64,000 nt of DNA from Bacteroidota bacterium (GTDB lineage: Bacteria > Bacteroidota > Bacteroidia > Bacteroidales > F082). The translations under genes were made by a program, and so were the position numbers. This document shows positions 1 to 9,992 of the stretch, in pieces. Location of the stretch: contig JAHJTC010000024.1 in assembly GCA_018830105.1 (NCBI GenBank), forward strand, positions 248,001 to 312,000. The letters are read 5' to 3'. The notes under the pieces were generated by a model. That model ran no database searches and was not told the DNA's origin. It saw only the letters and a program-made list of their open reading frames with translations. Positions within the stretch are counted from its first letter, which is position 1, and the number at the start of each line of letters is the position of its first letter.

Positions 1-1
1 C

Positions 2-2440
2 AAAGCCGGCAAGCAACTCGATGCTCCGGCCGATCTTATACAGCGCGATAGCGAACGGCTGCACGACATTAAAGCCTTATACGATCATTTAAGAGAAAAA
101 TATTCCTTTGAAACGGTTAATATAATAACGCTACTAAGGCGCTATCCATTTATTCCTGATGAAGAAATAAATCAGCTTCAGCAAGCATTGAATCAGACAG
201 ATTTTGAGCAATCTCTAAAGCTCATCTACGCTTTTATGGATCGGCTGAAAAAGATTATTTTCAATCCGGAGGAAAGTGAAAGCTGGGAGAACATTTACCA
301 CAAAAGGCATATCGCCATTGGAATCCCGTCGATGTATGGGGTATATCGCGAAAATAAATTTGAAGCCCTGGGCTTAACTTTCAGGCTCGAAAAAGTGGCC
401 ACGCGCCTTATGGAGAAAGTTGTTTCCAATATCAACCTGGATTATATCTCGGCACGCACATTAGAAGAAATCAATGCTATCCTGGATTATTTTCGCGAAG
501 GTCTTGAGCTGGATGGCATTACCAACCAAAGCTTCGATTCCAACCTGCAAATGTTGCGCTATAGCCTCACTTCAAGGAGTTTTTCGTTCGATCAATACAT
601 CAATATTTTTCAGTTCCTGGCCGAAGATGTTAAACGCATTATCATCAAATATTTTCTGCGATCATACGAATACCCGCTCAAGCAGATCATCCCACAACTT
701 TTCGATCCGGAGAATAAATGCTCCGAAAAAGAATTGCAGCAAACCATCAGCAAAAAGTCCGAAGAGTTTCACCGCGATGTAATTGCTGAAGCGTTTTTGG
801 TACAGCCCCTGGACAGTTTTATCAGCCGTATTCTGCAATCCTTGCGCAGCATGGCCGACAGGCTCGATACCAGCCTTATCAGCGATATTATGTCGTACAA
901 CTCAGAATTAGTAATTAGTGCACTCAACGAACAAACACCAAAAACCGATAATCAGGTATTTCTTGGAAGTAAAGCCTACCATCTTAAGAAGCTCTATCTG
1001 GCAAAAATGCCCGTGCCACCAGGTTTTGTAATCACTACAGAAGTATTTCGGCGTCATCATACCATTCTTACGCTCAAAGAGTTGAAGAAAGAATTGCATG
1101 ATATGATATTTAAGAATCTGAAACAACTCGAAAAATTAAGTGGCAAAAAGTTTGGAGCACACAAAAACCCCTTATTGCTATCTGTACGTTCAGGAACAGC
1201 TATTTCCATGCCCGGAGCCATGGACACCTTCCTCAATGTAGGTCTTAACGACAGTTTGGTTGAAGCCATCAGCGAAAACCCAGAGATGAGTTGGTCTATT
1301 TGGGATTCATACCGCCGGCTGATTCAAAGCTGGGGTATGGCACATGGCATTGATCGTGATGTATTTGACTCCGTAATGCTTAGCTTTAAGCAAAAATATA
1401 AAGTACGTCAAAAGCTTGAATTTGATCCGGCAGATATGCGTATGATTGCGTTGGCATACAAAGAAGTGCTCAGCAAATATAATATACGGTTTGAAGAAGA
1501 TCTTTTTGAACAACTCATTCAAACCATCAATATGGTTTTTGCTTCCTGGTCATCCGAAAGGGCTTTTGTTTACAGAAGGCACCTTCAAATTTCGGACAAT
1601 TGGGGAACTGCGGTTATCGTGCAACAAATGATCTACGGAAACCTACGCGACACTTCAGGAACCGGCGTGGTATTTACTCAAAATCCGCACCGCGAAAGAC
1701 CCGGCGTGCATCTTTACGGCGATTTCTCCTTGCGTTCGCAAGGTGAAGATATTGTTGCAGGATTGGTAAAACCGGCTCCCGTTGGCGAAACACAACGCAA
1801 ACAGGCCAATATTTCCGAAGCCTCACTGCAAACTAAATTTCCGGCTATTTATAAGCGCATTTATGATCTGGCTACTGACCTGACAGAAAACCTGGGATAC
1901 AGCCCGCAAGAAATTGAGTTCACATTTGAATCGGACAAGGCTGAAGACTTATACATCCTCCAAACACGTGATCAGGACTTGAGAATGGAAGCCGAAACCA
2001 ATGCCTTCGTAAGTACACCTGAAGAGATGAAAATTCTTGGCAGAGGAATTGGCATTGGTGGCGGAGCCCTTAACGGATTAGCAGCTTTTGACGAAAATGA
2101 TCTTTCTGCATTACGTATTAAATTTCCTGAAACTGCCCTGATATTGATTCGTCCTGATACCGCACCAGACGATATTGGCATGATATTCAACTGTGACGGA
2201 CTCGTTACAGCGCGGGGTGGAGCAACTTCACATGCAGCTGTTACAGCTGTGCGCCTGGGAAAAACCTGCGTCGTAAATTGTAACAGCCTCAATGTGAACG
2301 AAAACGATAAGCTCTTTGAATTGAATGGCTACACCATCCATTCAGGAGATAAAATTGCTATTGATGCCAATCTTGGCAATATCTACCTTGATCACTATCC
2401 AATCGAAAAAACAACCTACGCCATGGGCTATAATTATTGA
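2..2440 (+). CDS. Pyruvate phosphate dikinase-like protein, 5' end outside window
   Basis: The reading frame is open from base 2, so the gene starts before the window; the TTG at 188 that could open it is internal. The central part matches the ATP-grasp nucleotide-binding half of pyruvate phosphate dikinase: MPVPPGFVITT, then SVRSGTAISMPGAMDTFLN, then GTGVVFTQNPHRERPG and QGEDIVAGLVKP, then PQEIEFTFE with LQTRDQ. Near the C-terminus GGATSHAAV carries the phosphorylatable histidine (codon 2231-2233). The protein ends about 70 residues later, so the C-terminal PEP/pyruvate-binding barrel of true dikinases is absent. The N-terminal several hundred residues are helical-looking and not recognised. 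It probably transfers a phosphoryl group from ATP through the histidine, but the acceptor is not shown. Family confidence is high, exact reaction low. Confidence 0.85.
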   Translation, partial: KAGKQLDAPADLIQRDSERLHDIKALYDHLREKYSFETVNIITLLRRYPFIPDEEINQLQQALNQTDFEQSLKLIYAFMDRLKKIIFNPEESESWENIYHKRHIAIGIPSMYGVYRENKFEALGLTFRLEKVATRLMEKVVSNINLDYISARTLEEINAILDYFREGLELDGITNQSFDSNLQMLRYSLTSRSFSFDQYINIFQFLAEDVKRIIIKYFLRSYEYPLKQIIPQLFDPENKCSEKELQQTISKKSEEFHRDVIAEAFLVQPLDSFISRILQSLRSMADRLDTSLISDIMSYNSELVISALNEQTPKTDNQVFLGSKAYHLKKLYLAKMPVPPGFVITTEVFRRHHTILTLKELKKELHDMIFKNLKQLEKLSGKKFGAHKNPLLLSVRSGTAISMPGAMDTFLNVGLNDSLVEAISENPEMSWSIWDSYRRLIQSWGMAHGIDRDVFDSVMLSFKQKYKVRQKLEFDPADMRMIALAYKEVLSKYNIRFEEDLFEQLIQTINMVFASWSSERAFVYRRHLQISDNWGTAVIVQQMIYGNLRDTSGTGVVFTQNPHRERPGVHLYGDFSLRSQGEDIVAGLVKPAPVGETQRKQANISEASLQTKFPAIYKRIYDLATDLTENLGYSPQEIEFTFESDKAEDLYILQTRDQDLRMEAETNAFVSTPEEMKILGRGIGIGGGALNGLAAFDENDLSALRIKFPETALILIRPDTAPDDIGMIFNCDGLVTARGGATSHAAVTAVRLGKTCVVNCNSLNVNENDKLFELNGYTIHSGDKIAIDANLGNIYLDHYPIEKTTYAMGYNY

Positions 2441-2451
2441 TTGCAGTGATT

Positions 2452-2682
2452 TTACTCTCGGAATACTTTTGAGCTTGCCAGGGTTACACCATCAGTTATC
2501 AAAAGATTATAAATACCACTTGGTAAATTTGACATATTAATCGAGTTATTACCAGTTTTAAGCATTTCAAACATAACCCGCTGGCTTGAAGCATCGTAAA
2601 CATCAACAGTTAAATCAGCTGATTCTTAAATAATTTCCAGTCCGCTGATGTAGATCTGTTGAAATATACCAAAGCATCTATA
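2452..2682 (-). pseudogene. Decayed type IX secretion type A sorting-domain fragment
   Basis: On the minus strand an open stretch without a start codon reads ADLTVDVYDASSQRVM, then INMSNLPSGIYNLLITDG, and ends KVFRE followed by TAA at 2454-2452. This is the end of a Por-type C-terminal sorting domain (VYD-x-G-x-R ... LPSGIY ... K). Upstream in the same frame it continues GIFQQIYISGLEII but a TAA at 2628-2626 interrupts it, and a further TAA lies at 2685-2683. No larger protein is attached. It is best read as the 3' remnant of a deleted secreted-protein gene. It fills most of the gap between the dikinase-like gene and lepA. Confidence 0.7.
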
Positions 2683-2759
2683 TTAAACGACCTAAACTGG
2701 CAGAAAAACACCGTATGAACTTTTTTATCAGGCAATTTCGTTGGATATGCTTTATATCG

Positions 2760-2767
2760 TAATTTTG
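2760..2767 (+). promoter_or_regulatory. -7 box TAATTTTG upstream of lepA
   Basis: Matches TAnnTTTG exactly. It sits only 6 bases before the chosen lepA ATG, so the transcript would begin at or very near the start codon. A TTG at 2741-2743 is a poor -33 candidate (16-base spacer). Confidence 0.4.
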
Positions 2768-2773
2768 CACACA

Positions 2774-4561
2774 ATGAAAAATACGCGTAACTTTTGTATC
2801 ATAGCACATATCGACCATGGGAAAAGCACCTTGGCCGACAGACTTTTACAACTCACTGACACTGTTTCTGAAAGAGATCGCAAAGAGCAGGTGCTCGACA
2901 GCATGGATTTGGAGAGGGAACGTGGCATAACCATTAAGAGTCATGCCATCCAGATGAAATATATACACGATGGTCAGGAGCATATTCTAAACCTGATTGA
3001 CACGCCCGGACATGTTGACTTCTCCTATGAAGTATCCCGCTCTATTGCGGCATGCGAAGGGGCACTGCTTATTGTTGATGCCACACAAGGCATACAGGCA
3101 CAAACTATTTCTAACCTTTATCTGGCATTGGATCACGACTTGGAAATAATTCCGGTGTTAAATAAAATTGACATGGAAAGTGCCATGCCCGACGAAGTAG
3201 AAGATCAGATTATTGAACTTATTGGTTGCCAGCGCAGCGATATATTACGTGCCAGTGCCAAAACCGGACAAGGTGTAGCCGAAATACTTGAGGCCATCGT
3301 GCTGCGCGTTCCACCACCAACCGGTGATCCTGAAGCGCCCCTTCAAGCATTGATCTTTGATTCTGTTTTTAATTCTTTCAGGGGTATTATCGCCTATTTC
3401 CGCATTATGAATGGCACCATTGTAAAAGGTGATCTCGTAAAGTTTGCAGCAACAGGCAAAGACTATCACGCTGACGAAATTGGTGTTTTGCAACTTAAAC
3501 AAATACCAAAGCAAAAAATGAGTGCTGGTGATGTTGGCTATATTATTTCCGGCATCAAATCGTCCAAAGAGGTAAAAGTTGGCGATACCATCACACATAT
3601 TGCGCGTCCCTGCGAAAAAGCAATCGATGGCTTTGAAAATGTGAAACCCATGGTTTTTGCCGGTATCTATCCCGTTGATGCTGATGACTATGAAGAACTT
3701 CGTGCCTCAATCGAAAAACTTCAGTTAAATGATGCTTCCCTGGTTTTTGAACCGGAGTCGTCGGCTGCACTGGGTTTTGGATTTCGCTGTGGATTTTTAG
3801 GCCTCTTGCATATGGAAATTGTGCAAGAACGTCTCGATCGGGAATTTGACATGGATGTAATTACTACCGTTCCCAACGTTAGCTTTAAAGCTTACCTAAC
3901 TACAGGAGATATGGTTGAAGTGCACAATCCAAGCGGCTTGCCCGACCCCAATAAGTTAGATTATATTGAAGAGCCTTATATTGTTGCTCAGATTATTTCT
4001 AAAACGGAATACCTGGGAAGCATCATGACGCTGGCAATTGAAAAGCGCGGTGTGTTAAAAAATCAGGTTTACCTTACTTCCGACAGGGTAGAGTTGAGTT
4101 TTGAGATGCCACTCAGCGAAATCGTTTTTGATTTCTACGACAAGTTAAAATCCATTTCAAGAGGATATGCCTCCTTCGATTACCATATCGAAGGCTATCA
4201 GCGTGCCAATCTGGTAAAATTGGATATTTTGCTCAACGGCGAATCTGTAGATGCACTTTCAACACTGATTCATCGCGATCATGCTTATAGTTTTGGCCGC
4301 AGAATGTGCGAAAAACTTAAGGAACTCATCCCCCGTCAGCAATACGATATAGCTATTCAGGCGGCAATCAGTTCAAAAATCATTGCGCGCGAAACCATTA
4401 AGGCCATGCGCAAAGACGTAACTGCCAAGTGTTACGGAGGCGACATTACGCGTAAACGCAAACTGCTCGAAAAACAGAAAAAAGGAAAAAAACGTATGCG
4501 ACAGGTAGGTAATGTTGAGGTGCCTCAATCGGCTTTTCTGGCAGTACTAAAACTGGATTAA
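2774..4561 (+). CDS. lepA: Elongation factor 4 (LepA)
   Basis: Ribosome-bound translational GTPase that acts on stalled or mis-translocated ribosomes. The protein of 595 residues has the normal family length. N-terminal GTPase domain: AHIDHGKST (G1), RERGITIKS (G2), [12 protein letters not shown] (G3) and NKIDM (G4). Then the beta-barrel domain, the EF-G-like domains ([14 protein letters not shown]) and the LepA-specific C-terminal domain ending in [21 protein letters not shown] at 2774 is preferred over an in-frame TTG at 2741 because [17 protein letters not shown] is the family N-terminus. Single gene, followed by a sigma factor in the same direction after a 127-base gap. Identification is secure. 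Confidence 0.97.
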   Translation: MKNTRNFCIIAHIDHGKSTLADRLLQLTDTVSERDRKEQVLDSMDLERERGITIKSHAIQMKYIHDGQEHILNLIDTPGHVDFSYEVSRSIAACEGALLIVDATQGIQAQTISNLYLALDHDLEIIPVLNKIDMESAMPDEVEDQIIELIGCQRSDILRASAKTGQGVAEILEAIVLRVPPPTGDPEAPLQALIFDSVFNSFRGIIAYFRIMNGTIVKGDLVKFAATGKDYHADEIGVLQLKQIPKQKMSAGDVGYIISGIKSSKEVKVGDTITHIARPCEKAIDGFENVKPMVFAGIYPVDADDYEELRASIEKLQLNDASLVFEPESSAALGFGFRCGFLGLLHMEIVQERLDREFDMDVITTVPNVSFKAYLTTGDMVEVHNPSGLPDPNKLDYIEEPYIVAQIISKTEYLGSIMTLAIEKRGVLKNQVYLTSDRVELSFEMPLSEIVFDFYDKLKSISRGYASFDYHIEGYQRANLVKLDILLNGESVDALSTLIHRDHAYSFGRRMCEKLKELIPRQQYDIAIQAAISSKIIARETIKAMRKDVTAKCYGGDITRKRKLLEKQKKGKKRMRQVGNVEVPQSAFLAVLKLD

Positions 4562-4688
4562 CAGCATGCTCATTGATCTGTTTTTGACTTTTTGCTAAAA
4601 ACACTTCAACTTTAGTGAAAATTTTTCGCAGAAGCTGTAACTTTAGCGTTCGTTGTCCGTTTCACCTTTATGAAACCCAAGCTAGCGA

Positions 4689-5186
4689 ATGACCCGAAAG
4701 GATTTTAATCATTGTGTAGATCAGTTTGCTGATGGACTCTTCCGTTTTCTCATCAAGAATATCCGGGATGAAGAAAAGGCCAGAGATATCATACAGGAAA
4801 CCTATGCCAAAGTGTGGCAAAAAGTTGATGATATACCTTTTGAAAAAGGGAAATCCTATCTTTTTACCACGGCCTATCACACCATGATTGATGAAATCCG
4901 TAAAAGCGAAAAAATGCAGCGCATGGAATTGCATCATACACCTATTCAAACCAGCCAAAACGGCTATTCCGACTTGAAAGAAGTGTTGGATGAGGCATTA
5001 AAAACCCTTTCAGAAATACAGCGATCGGTTGTTCTTTTGCGCGATTATGAAGGCTATTCATATGCAGAGATTGGACAAATCACCGGGCTTAGCGAACCAC
5101 AGGTTAAGGTGTATATTTTTAGAGCAAGAATGAACCTGAAAAAATATTTACAAAAAATAGAAAACGTACTAGAAATACCCGCATAA
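4689..5186 (+). CDS. RNA polymerase sigma factor, ECF type
   Basis: Small sigma-70 family protein of 165 residues. Region 2 lies around residues 10-75 (FLIKNIRDEEKARDIIQETYAKVWQ) and region 4 around 100-155, with a helix-turn-helix YAEIGQITGLSEPQVKVYIF. There is no region 3, as usual for ECF factors. The stop codon overlaps the start of the next gene (TAATG), which indicates translational coupling to a membrane protein that is probably its anti-sigma factor. A box TAACTTTA at 4638-4645 is one base off the TAnnTTTG promoter element. Target genes cannot be told from the window. Confidence 0.93.
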   Translation: MTRKDFNHCVDQFADGLFRFLIKNIRDEEKARDIIQETYAKVWQKVDDIPFEKGKSYLFTTAYHTMIDEIRKSEKMQRMELHHTPIQTSQNGYSDLKEVLDEALKTLSEIQRSVVLLRDYEGYSYAEIGQITGLSEPQVKVYIFRARMNLKKYLQKIENVLEIPA

Positions 5187-6322
5187 TGACCATCAGCAGT
5201 TTAACATATGAGGCTTATTTACTCGATTTGGCAGAAGGAAACCTTGCCGACGAGGAGGCTATGCTGCTTGAGAAATTCATCAGAGAACATCCTGAACTGG
5301 GAGACTGGGAAGAGCTTACGGAAGATTTGCCGTTGCTGCAAGCCAGCGAACAGAAATTTGAGCCGAAAGTACTGCTTAAAGCTATTGCTGATGAGAGCGA
5401 GAACCAACCAATCCTTAATAAGGAGCATTTTGATTGGTATGCCATCTCCTTTCTCGAAAATGAACTAAATCATTCCAATAAAAAAAAATTTAGGGCTTTC
5501 CTAGCGTCTAACCCTGCACTGCAGATTGATTTTGCTCTTTTACAAAAAACCATGCTCAAAGCGGACGAAAGTATATGCTTTGAAAATAAAAATGAACTGA
5601 AAGTTTCAGCAAGCATAAAACCAGTGCTTTCCTGGCAATATTTTTCGGCCATTGCTGCCAGCTTGCTGCTCATGCTAAGCATAAGCTGGTGGTTTATTAA
5701 CGACAACACAACAACACCAGTTTACACTGAACCGCTCATCGCAATGAAAAGTCGTCCAGCAAAAACAATTTTTACAGCAAACAGTGTAGAAATCAATGCA
5801 GTTGCTGGGAAAGCGAACAACACAGAACCCAACAAATTGATTCCGCAACGCTATCAAAGAAGCAACACTGTTGCCACGATGCCTTCACTTGCGATGACAA
5901 AAGCCGAAACGATTTCATGGACGCCTTTGGCCGGATTGTTCTACGCGGATGAAAACAGAACGCTTTACTATTTCTATGATGAATCAGCTGTTTTCGCAAA
6001 AATCAATGATAATTCGTCATCTGAAAGTAAGTCGCTTGCAGGTTTAATTATTGCCAATGCAGCAGGCAAAATAAAACAAGTTTTTACTGGAAAAGACATT
6101 GCAGAACCACAAGCAGAAACGCAACTGGCTAGTACAAAATCGTCTAAAATCAACTCAATCATTAAGCTGGCCGAATCGGGCATAAAAACTTATAATATTC
6201 TGACAGATAATGAAGTGGCTTTGGAAAAGACACTGAATAATAATGGTGAAATTCATTCGGTTCGCTTTAAATCAGAATCAATCTCTTTCAGCAAACAACT
6301 TGAAAAGCCCAAGCAACCCTAA
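5186..6322 (+). CDS. Probable anti-sigma factor, single-pass membrane protein
   Basis: Protein of 378 residues coupled to the ECF sigma gene by a TAATG overlap. The cytoplasmic part holds two similar modules, at about residues 8-52 (YEAYLLDLAEGNL ... REHPEL) and 82-125 (FDWYAISFLENEL ... ASNPAL). This pattern of a helix followed by an Asn/His-Pro-x-Leu turn is common at the start of Bacteroidota anti-sigma proteins. One membrane segment lies at about 150-171 (FSAIAASLLLMLSISWWFI). The rest, about 200 residues, would be periplasmic, is low in recognisable motifs and contains no secretin or FecR signature I can see. Function is inferred from position and layout. Confidence 0.65.
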   Translation: MTISSLTYEAYLLDLAEGNLADEEAMLLEKFIREHPELGDWEELTEDLPLLQASEQKFEPKVLLKAIADESENQPILNKEHFDWYAISFLENELNHSNKKKFRAFLASNPALQIDFALLQKTMLKADESICFENKNELKVSASIKPVLSWQYFSAIAASLLLMLSISWWFINDNTTTPVYTEPLIAMKSRPAKTIFTANSVEINAVAGKANNTEPNKLIPQRYQRSNTVATMPSLAMTKAETISWTPLAGLFYADENRTLYYFYDESAVFAKINDNSSSESKSLAGLIIANAAGKIKQVFTGKDIAEPQAETQLASTKSSKINSIIKLAESGIKTYNILTDNEVALEKTLNNNGEIHSVRFKSESISFSKQLEKPKQP

Positions 6323-6334
6323 CACGTATTCTTG

Positions 6335-8878
6335 TTAATTTTCAACTAACTCATTGAGACTTCTTGTTTCAAAGCGTAAATTATGCTGGCTAATTTCTCC
6401 GGATGGATAAAAATTTATCCGTATTGACTCACCCGGGGGCAAGTCAAAATAATTTGTCTCCCAGCTGCCATTCACATCATTGGAGGACAACATCAGGTTT
6501 TTTAAAAACACAGGGGATTGAAGCACAATCTCAATCCGATCATTTTTTGGCAACAGATGCATCAACACTTCATGGCGCGGCAATACCAGAAGTTTTGGCA
6601 CTGCAAAAAAATGAAATTTCTCAGCCAATACTTTGCTTTCGCTGATAAACCTGACACGTAACCAAACTTTCCCGGGATCAATATTTTGCATCACTTCATC
6701 TGAAAATCCGGCATTTAAGCTTTTTATTTCATTAGGTTGAATAACCAAAGGCAAAGAACTGGCCTGCAAGATGTTGCCATTAAATTCAAGCAAGTCAAAA
6801 GTTACTCTGCCACTCAGTGGTTTGCCAGTTTCATTAAGAAAGTTTCCAAATACCTTAGCATCAGCCTCATTCACGGTAATTATCAAAGGATTATAAAGCC
6901 TTTGCAAATGATAATAAGCCGCTTTAGGCCTGCCATAATAATCGATAACAGACCATGAAATTGCCGGCCAAGCGTCATTTAACTGCCAGAATAGCGTTCC
7001 CATGCTATGAGGCTTTGATAAGCGCTGAGCTTCAATAGCCACTTCTAATCCGTATGCCTGAAGCAGCTGGCTCACATAAGTATAATCAGCTATTTCTTCA
7101 GGCACAGGAAAATACTTTTGCATATACGAATTGATGAGCGCTGTTCCCCTCGGATGTTTCTGGAAATGTTCGAGTTGCGGCGAACCCGGCCAAAGCAAAT
7201 CTTTTTTGACCATGGTTTCTAATGTCGCCATGTCGGGCATTGCCTGAAAACCAAACTCACTGTTAAACCTCCCGATTTTGTTTTTATAGGTTTCAAAATC
7301 CTGCTCGCCCCACCAAACGCCCCAGTAGTGTACATCTCCACTTTTATAGCTGGAATCACGACCCCAACCACCCGAAGCCGAGCTTGGCCAATAAGCCGTA
7401 TAGGGATCATATAAACTAACCCATTCATCTATCTTCGTTTCGAAAAGTTGCTCGTATTGTTTCCAGAGGCTATCAGCTTGTTTAGTGCTCCAATCGAACT
7501 GATCCTGCCAGCCCCAATTATGAAAACCTTCGTCAATTTCATTATTGCCACACCACAATGCCAGTGAAGTGCGGCCACGCAAACGTTTTATTTGTTCTGT
7601 AATTTCATATTCAACATTAGTTGCAAAAGCAGAATCGAGTGGATACAAGGTATTGGCAAACATAAAATCCTGCCAAACAAGCAATCCAAGACTATCGCAA
7701 ATAGCATAGAAGTAGTCGGACGGATAAAGTCCTCCCCCCCAAACCCTGATCATATTCATTCCTACCGAAGCCGCGTCAATCAATAGTTTGCGAGTTTTGG
7801 TGCGATTCATTCTTGTTGGAAAAACATCCTCCGGAACATAATTAGCACCCTTAGCATACAGGGGGCGGCCATTGATCTCAAAGAAAAAACTTTTCCCAAT
7901 GCTATCTGCCTCCTGAATCAATCTGATATTGCGCAATCCAACATTGAGCTGCTCCGCCTTCACGATATGGTTACCATCAAGTAATTTGATCTCGAACCTG
8001 GTAAATTCCTGAGACCCCATTCCATTGGGCCACCAGAGTTTTGGGTTTTCAAGCTTAAAGGGAATTTCCAAATCGTTTATACCTTTATTTACATGCACCA
8101 GCTCGTCCAGCAGCTTCCTTCCTTTGCTAAAAACCTGAAGCTTATAAGTTCGTACTTGCGTTGAATTTAAAGCAAGGCTAAGTTTCAGACGGGCTCTTTC
8201 AACAGTAACTTCTTCCTGCAAAACAGCTACCCGATCTACTTTTATTTGGCTCCATGATTCCAGGGCGATTGTTTTCCAAAGGCCAATAGTCCGGATTTCG
8301 GGAGACCAATCCCAGCCCATCTGAAAGGCAGCTTTTCGAATAAACGCACGCTTATCAGGCAGGCTAACTGAACCATTTGCCGCTAAACTATCAATCAAAA
8401 CGGTTGAAGGCCGGAAAACAAGTTTTAGATGATTTGATCCTGAAACAAGCTTTCCCTTAACATCTATGCGCCACTCCCTGAACATATTGTCAGCAACAAA
8501 AAGCAGTTCCTCGTTGAGAAAAACTGTGGCATAAGTATCAATACCGCTAAAGACTAATTCTATTTGGCTGTTGTTTAACACTTGCTTATCGGGCACAAAA
8601 CTGCTTTCCCAAACCCATTGCTGTCGGGCAACCCATTGCAAATCCTTTTCAACGCCAGCACCAAAAGGATCAGCAATATATCCGGCATCAAACAAAGCCA
8701 AATGAACCTCGGCGGGAATCTTAACCTGTTCAATTTCTATAGAATCAGAACTAATGCTCCAAAGATCATCAAGTGTTTGCACTTGCTCAATAGCCGGTTG
8801 CCTGCATGATATCAACAGTAAAACGGAAAACAAGATAAGTCCGCTAAAAACGACTAAGCTTTTAAAGTTCAACCGCAT
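6335..8878 (-). CDS. Beta-mannosidase, GH2 family lipoprotein
   Basis: Exo-enzyme removing terminal beta-linked mannose, as in the Man-beta-1,4-GlcNAc core of N-glycans. ATG at 8878 gives MRLNFKSLVVF with a lipoprotein signal ending LLISC (Cys25); an earlier in-frame ATG at 8905 would put residues before the signal. Domains: GH2 sugar-binding sandwich, immunoglobulin-like domain, TIM barrel with IRVWGGGLYPSDYFY, the acid/base Glu447 in WCGNNEID and the nucleophile Glu541 in NSEFGFQAMPD, then TLFWQLNDAWPAISWS. Length (847 residues) is normal. It faces the anti-sigma gene (12-base gap) and runs opposite to the small exported proteins upstream. The lipoprotein signal places it in the periplasm or on the outer membrane. 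Confidence 0.93.
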   Translation of the reverse strand: MRLNFKSLVVFSGLILFSVLLLISCRQPAIEQVQTLDDLWSISSDSIEIEQVKIPAEVHLALFDAGYIADPFGAGVEKDLQWVARQQWVWESSFVPDKQVLNNSQIELVFSGIDTYATVFLNEELLFVADNMFREWRIDVKGKLVSGSNHLKLVFRPSTVLIDSLAANGSVSLPDKRAFIRKAAFQMGWDWSPEIRTIGLWKTIALESWSQIKVDRVAVLQEEVTVERARLKLSLALNSTQVRTYKLQVFSKGRKLLDELVHVNKGINDLEIPFKLENPKLWWPNGMGSQEFTRFEIKLLDGNHIVKAEQLNVGLRNIRLIQEADSIGKSFFFEINGRPLYAKGANYVPEDVFPTRMNRTKTRKLLIDAASVGMNMIRVWGGGLYPSDYFYAICDSLGLLVWQDFMFANTLYPLDSAFATNVEYEITEQIKRLRGRTSLALWCGNNEIDEGFHNWGWQDQFDWSTKQADSLWKQYEQLFETKIDEWVSLYDPYTAYWPSSASGGWGRDSSYKSGDVHYWGVWWGEQDFETYKNKIGRFNSEFGFQAMPDMATLETMVKKDLLWPGSPQLEHFQKHPRGTALINSYMQKYFPVPEEIADYTYVSQLLQAYGLEVAIEAQRLSKPHSMGTLFWQLNDAWPAISWSVIDYYGRPKAAYYHLQRLYNPLIITVNEADAKVFGNFLNETGKPLSGRVTFDLLEFNGNILQASSLPLVIQPNEIKSLNAGFSDEVMQNIDPGKVWLRVRFISESKVLAEKFHFFAVPKLLVLPRHEVLMHLLPKNDRIEIVLQSPVFLKNLMLSSNDVNGSWETNYFDLPPGESIRINFYPSGEISQHNLRFETRSLNELVEN

Positions 8879-9117
8879 GTTAAAAACTGAAACCATTGCA
8901 TGCATACAGCAATTGTTGTTTTCATTAAAATGAGTTGCGAAAATATTGAATTCTAAGCTTACTGATTCATCTGCTTAGTTTTTTTTATTAAAAATCAGCT
9001 AACAAAAAGATCAATGTATCACTGTCAATAAAAAAACTGAGTATCTTGCCGCAGATTTCAATAATTAGCAAACCACGAATCATCAGCAGAATTTTAGCAC
9101 TACCAAAACACCATTTT

Positions 9118-9555
9118 ATGAAGACAAGATTCCTTATAGTAAGTATATTGCTTGTATGCCTTAGTACTTTTTTGGGTGCTCAGGAAAAATTCAAACTCAG
9201 CATCTATGACATCAATATACAACAGCTGAACGAAAAAACATCCCCAAATCTAGCCATCGAAAAGGAAATCGTTGATGGAATCCCGCTCAAAGTGCAGTTT
9301 TATGAAAAGGATGGCATAAAAGCCGGCGCTGAATTTACGGCCGTTTTTAAAGGAAGAAGAATGAAACTAAAAAGAACACTTTTTGTTGAAACCCCCGATG
9401 GGAAAGTCGTTAGATCAAAACAAAAGAAAGCGGTTCAACTGCTTAAAGTATCTGTGTCAGGAAGCATGAAAGGCAGAGATGCAGTAGAAATACTTTATGA
9501 CCGCAAAAAGAGAAAATCACTTTTTATCAAATACAATTATGAATTAATCTACTAA
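9118..9555 (+). CDS. Hypothetical exported protein
   Basis: Not recognised. ATG at 9118 gives a clean signal peptide (MKTRFLIVSILLVCLSTFLGAQ) and a mature part of about 125 residues, basic and beta-rich (many alternating hydrophobic residues, KKAVQLLKVSVSG). The frame is open for 24 more codons upstream, but those would precede the signal. It lies 11 bases before a second small exported protein, so the two are probably co-transcribed. A box TATCTTG at 9042-9048 resembles a -7 element lacking one T. Confidence 0.7.
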   Translation: MKTRFLIVSILLVCLSTFLGAQEKFKLSIYDINIQQLNEKTSPNLAIEKEIVDGIPLKVQFYEKDGIKAGAEFTAVFKGRRMKLKRTLFVETPDGKVVRSKQKKAVQLLKVSVSGSMKGRDAVEILYDRKKRKSLFIKYNYELIY

Positions 9556-9566
9556 AATCTTCAATA

Positions 9567-9962
9567 ATGAAAAAACAAATCCTTATTATCTCATTGGCAC
9601 TGATTGCCTTAAGCAGCTTGCTTTATAGTTTTAGCACACCAACTCCTGACGCGACCCAGGTAAAATGGCTGCAAATTACCGTGATTGAATCTGTTGTGCC
9701 GGGTGGCGCGGGCCGCTCACGCATGATTACCATTGATGAAAACGGAAAAACCGATGAAGTTAAAATCAACAACTTCTTTAGCATAGCTGGAATTAACTTT
9801 GGAAATATTCGCGAAAACGATCAAACCGTGACCAATGAAATACAAGAATTAACCAATCAGGGATGGACACTGGAGCATATTTCCTCGGGCGTTTTTTCGG
9901 GAAATCAAAACAATTCTAACGGAATCTTTCTGACCCGCTACTTATTAAAGAAAACCGAATAG
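9567..9962 (+). CDS. Hypothetical exported protein
   Basis: Not recognised. Protein of 131 residues with an N-terminal signal or anchor (MKKQILIISLALIALSSLLYSF) and a short domain ending GWTLEHISSGVF ... LTRYLLKK. The pattern GW-x-LE ... LTRY is reminiscent of small DUF4177-like beta/alpha proteins, but that is only an impression. Follows the preceding exported protein after 11 bases. It converges with cutC. Confidence 0.7.
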   Translation: MKKQILIISLALIALSSLLYSFSTPTPDATQVKWLQITVIESVVPGGAGRSRMITIDENGKTDEVKINNFFSIAGINFGNIRENDQTVTNEIQELTNQGWTLEHISSGVFSGNQNNSNGIFLTRYLLKKTE

Positions 9963-9992
9963 GGCTTGTTTATGCTGTGGATCGTTAATGCT

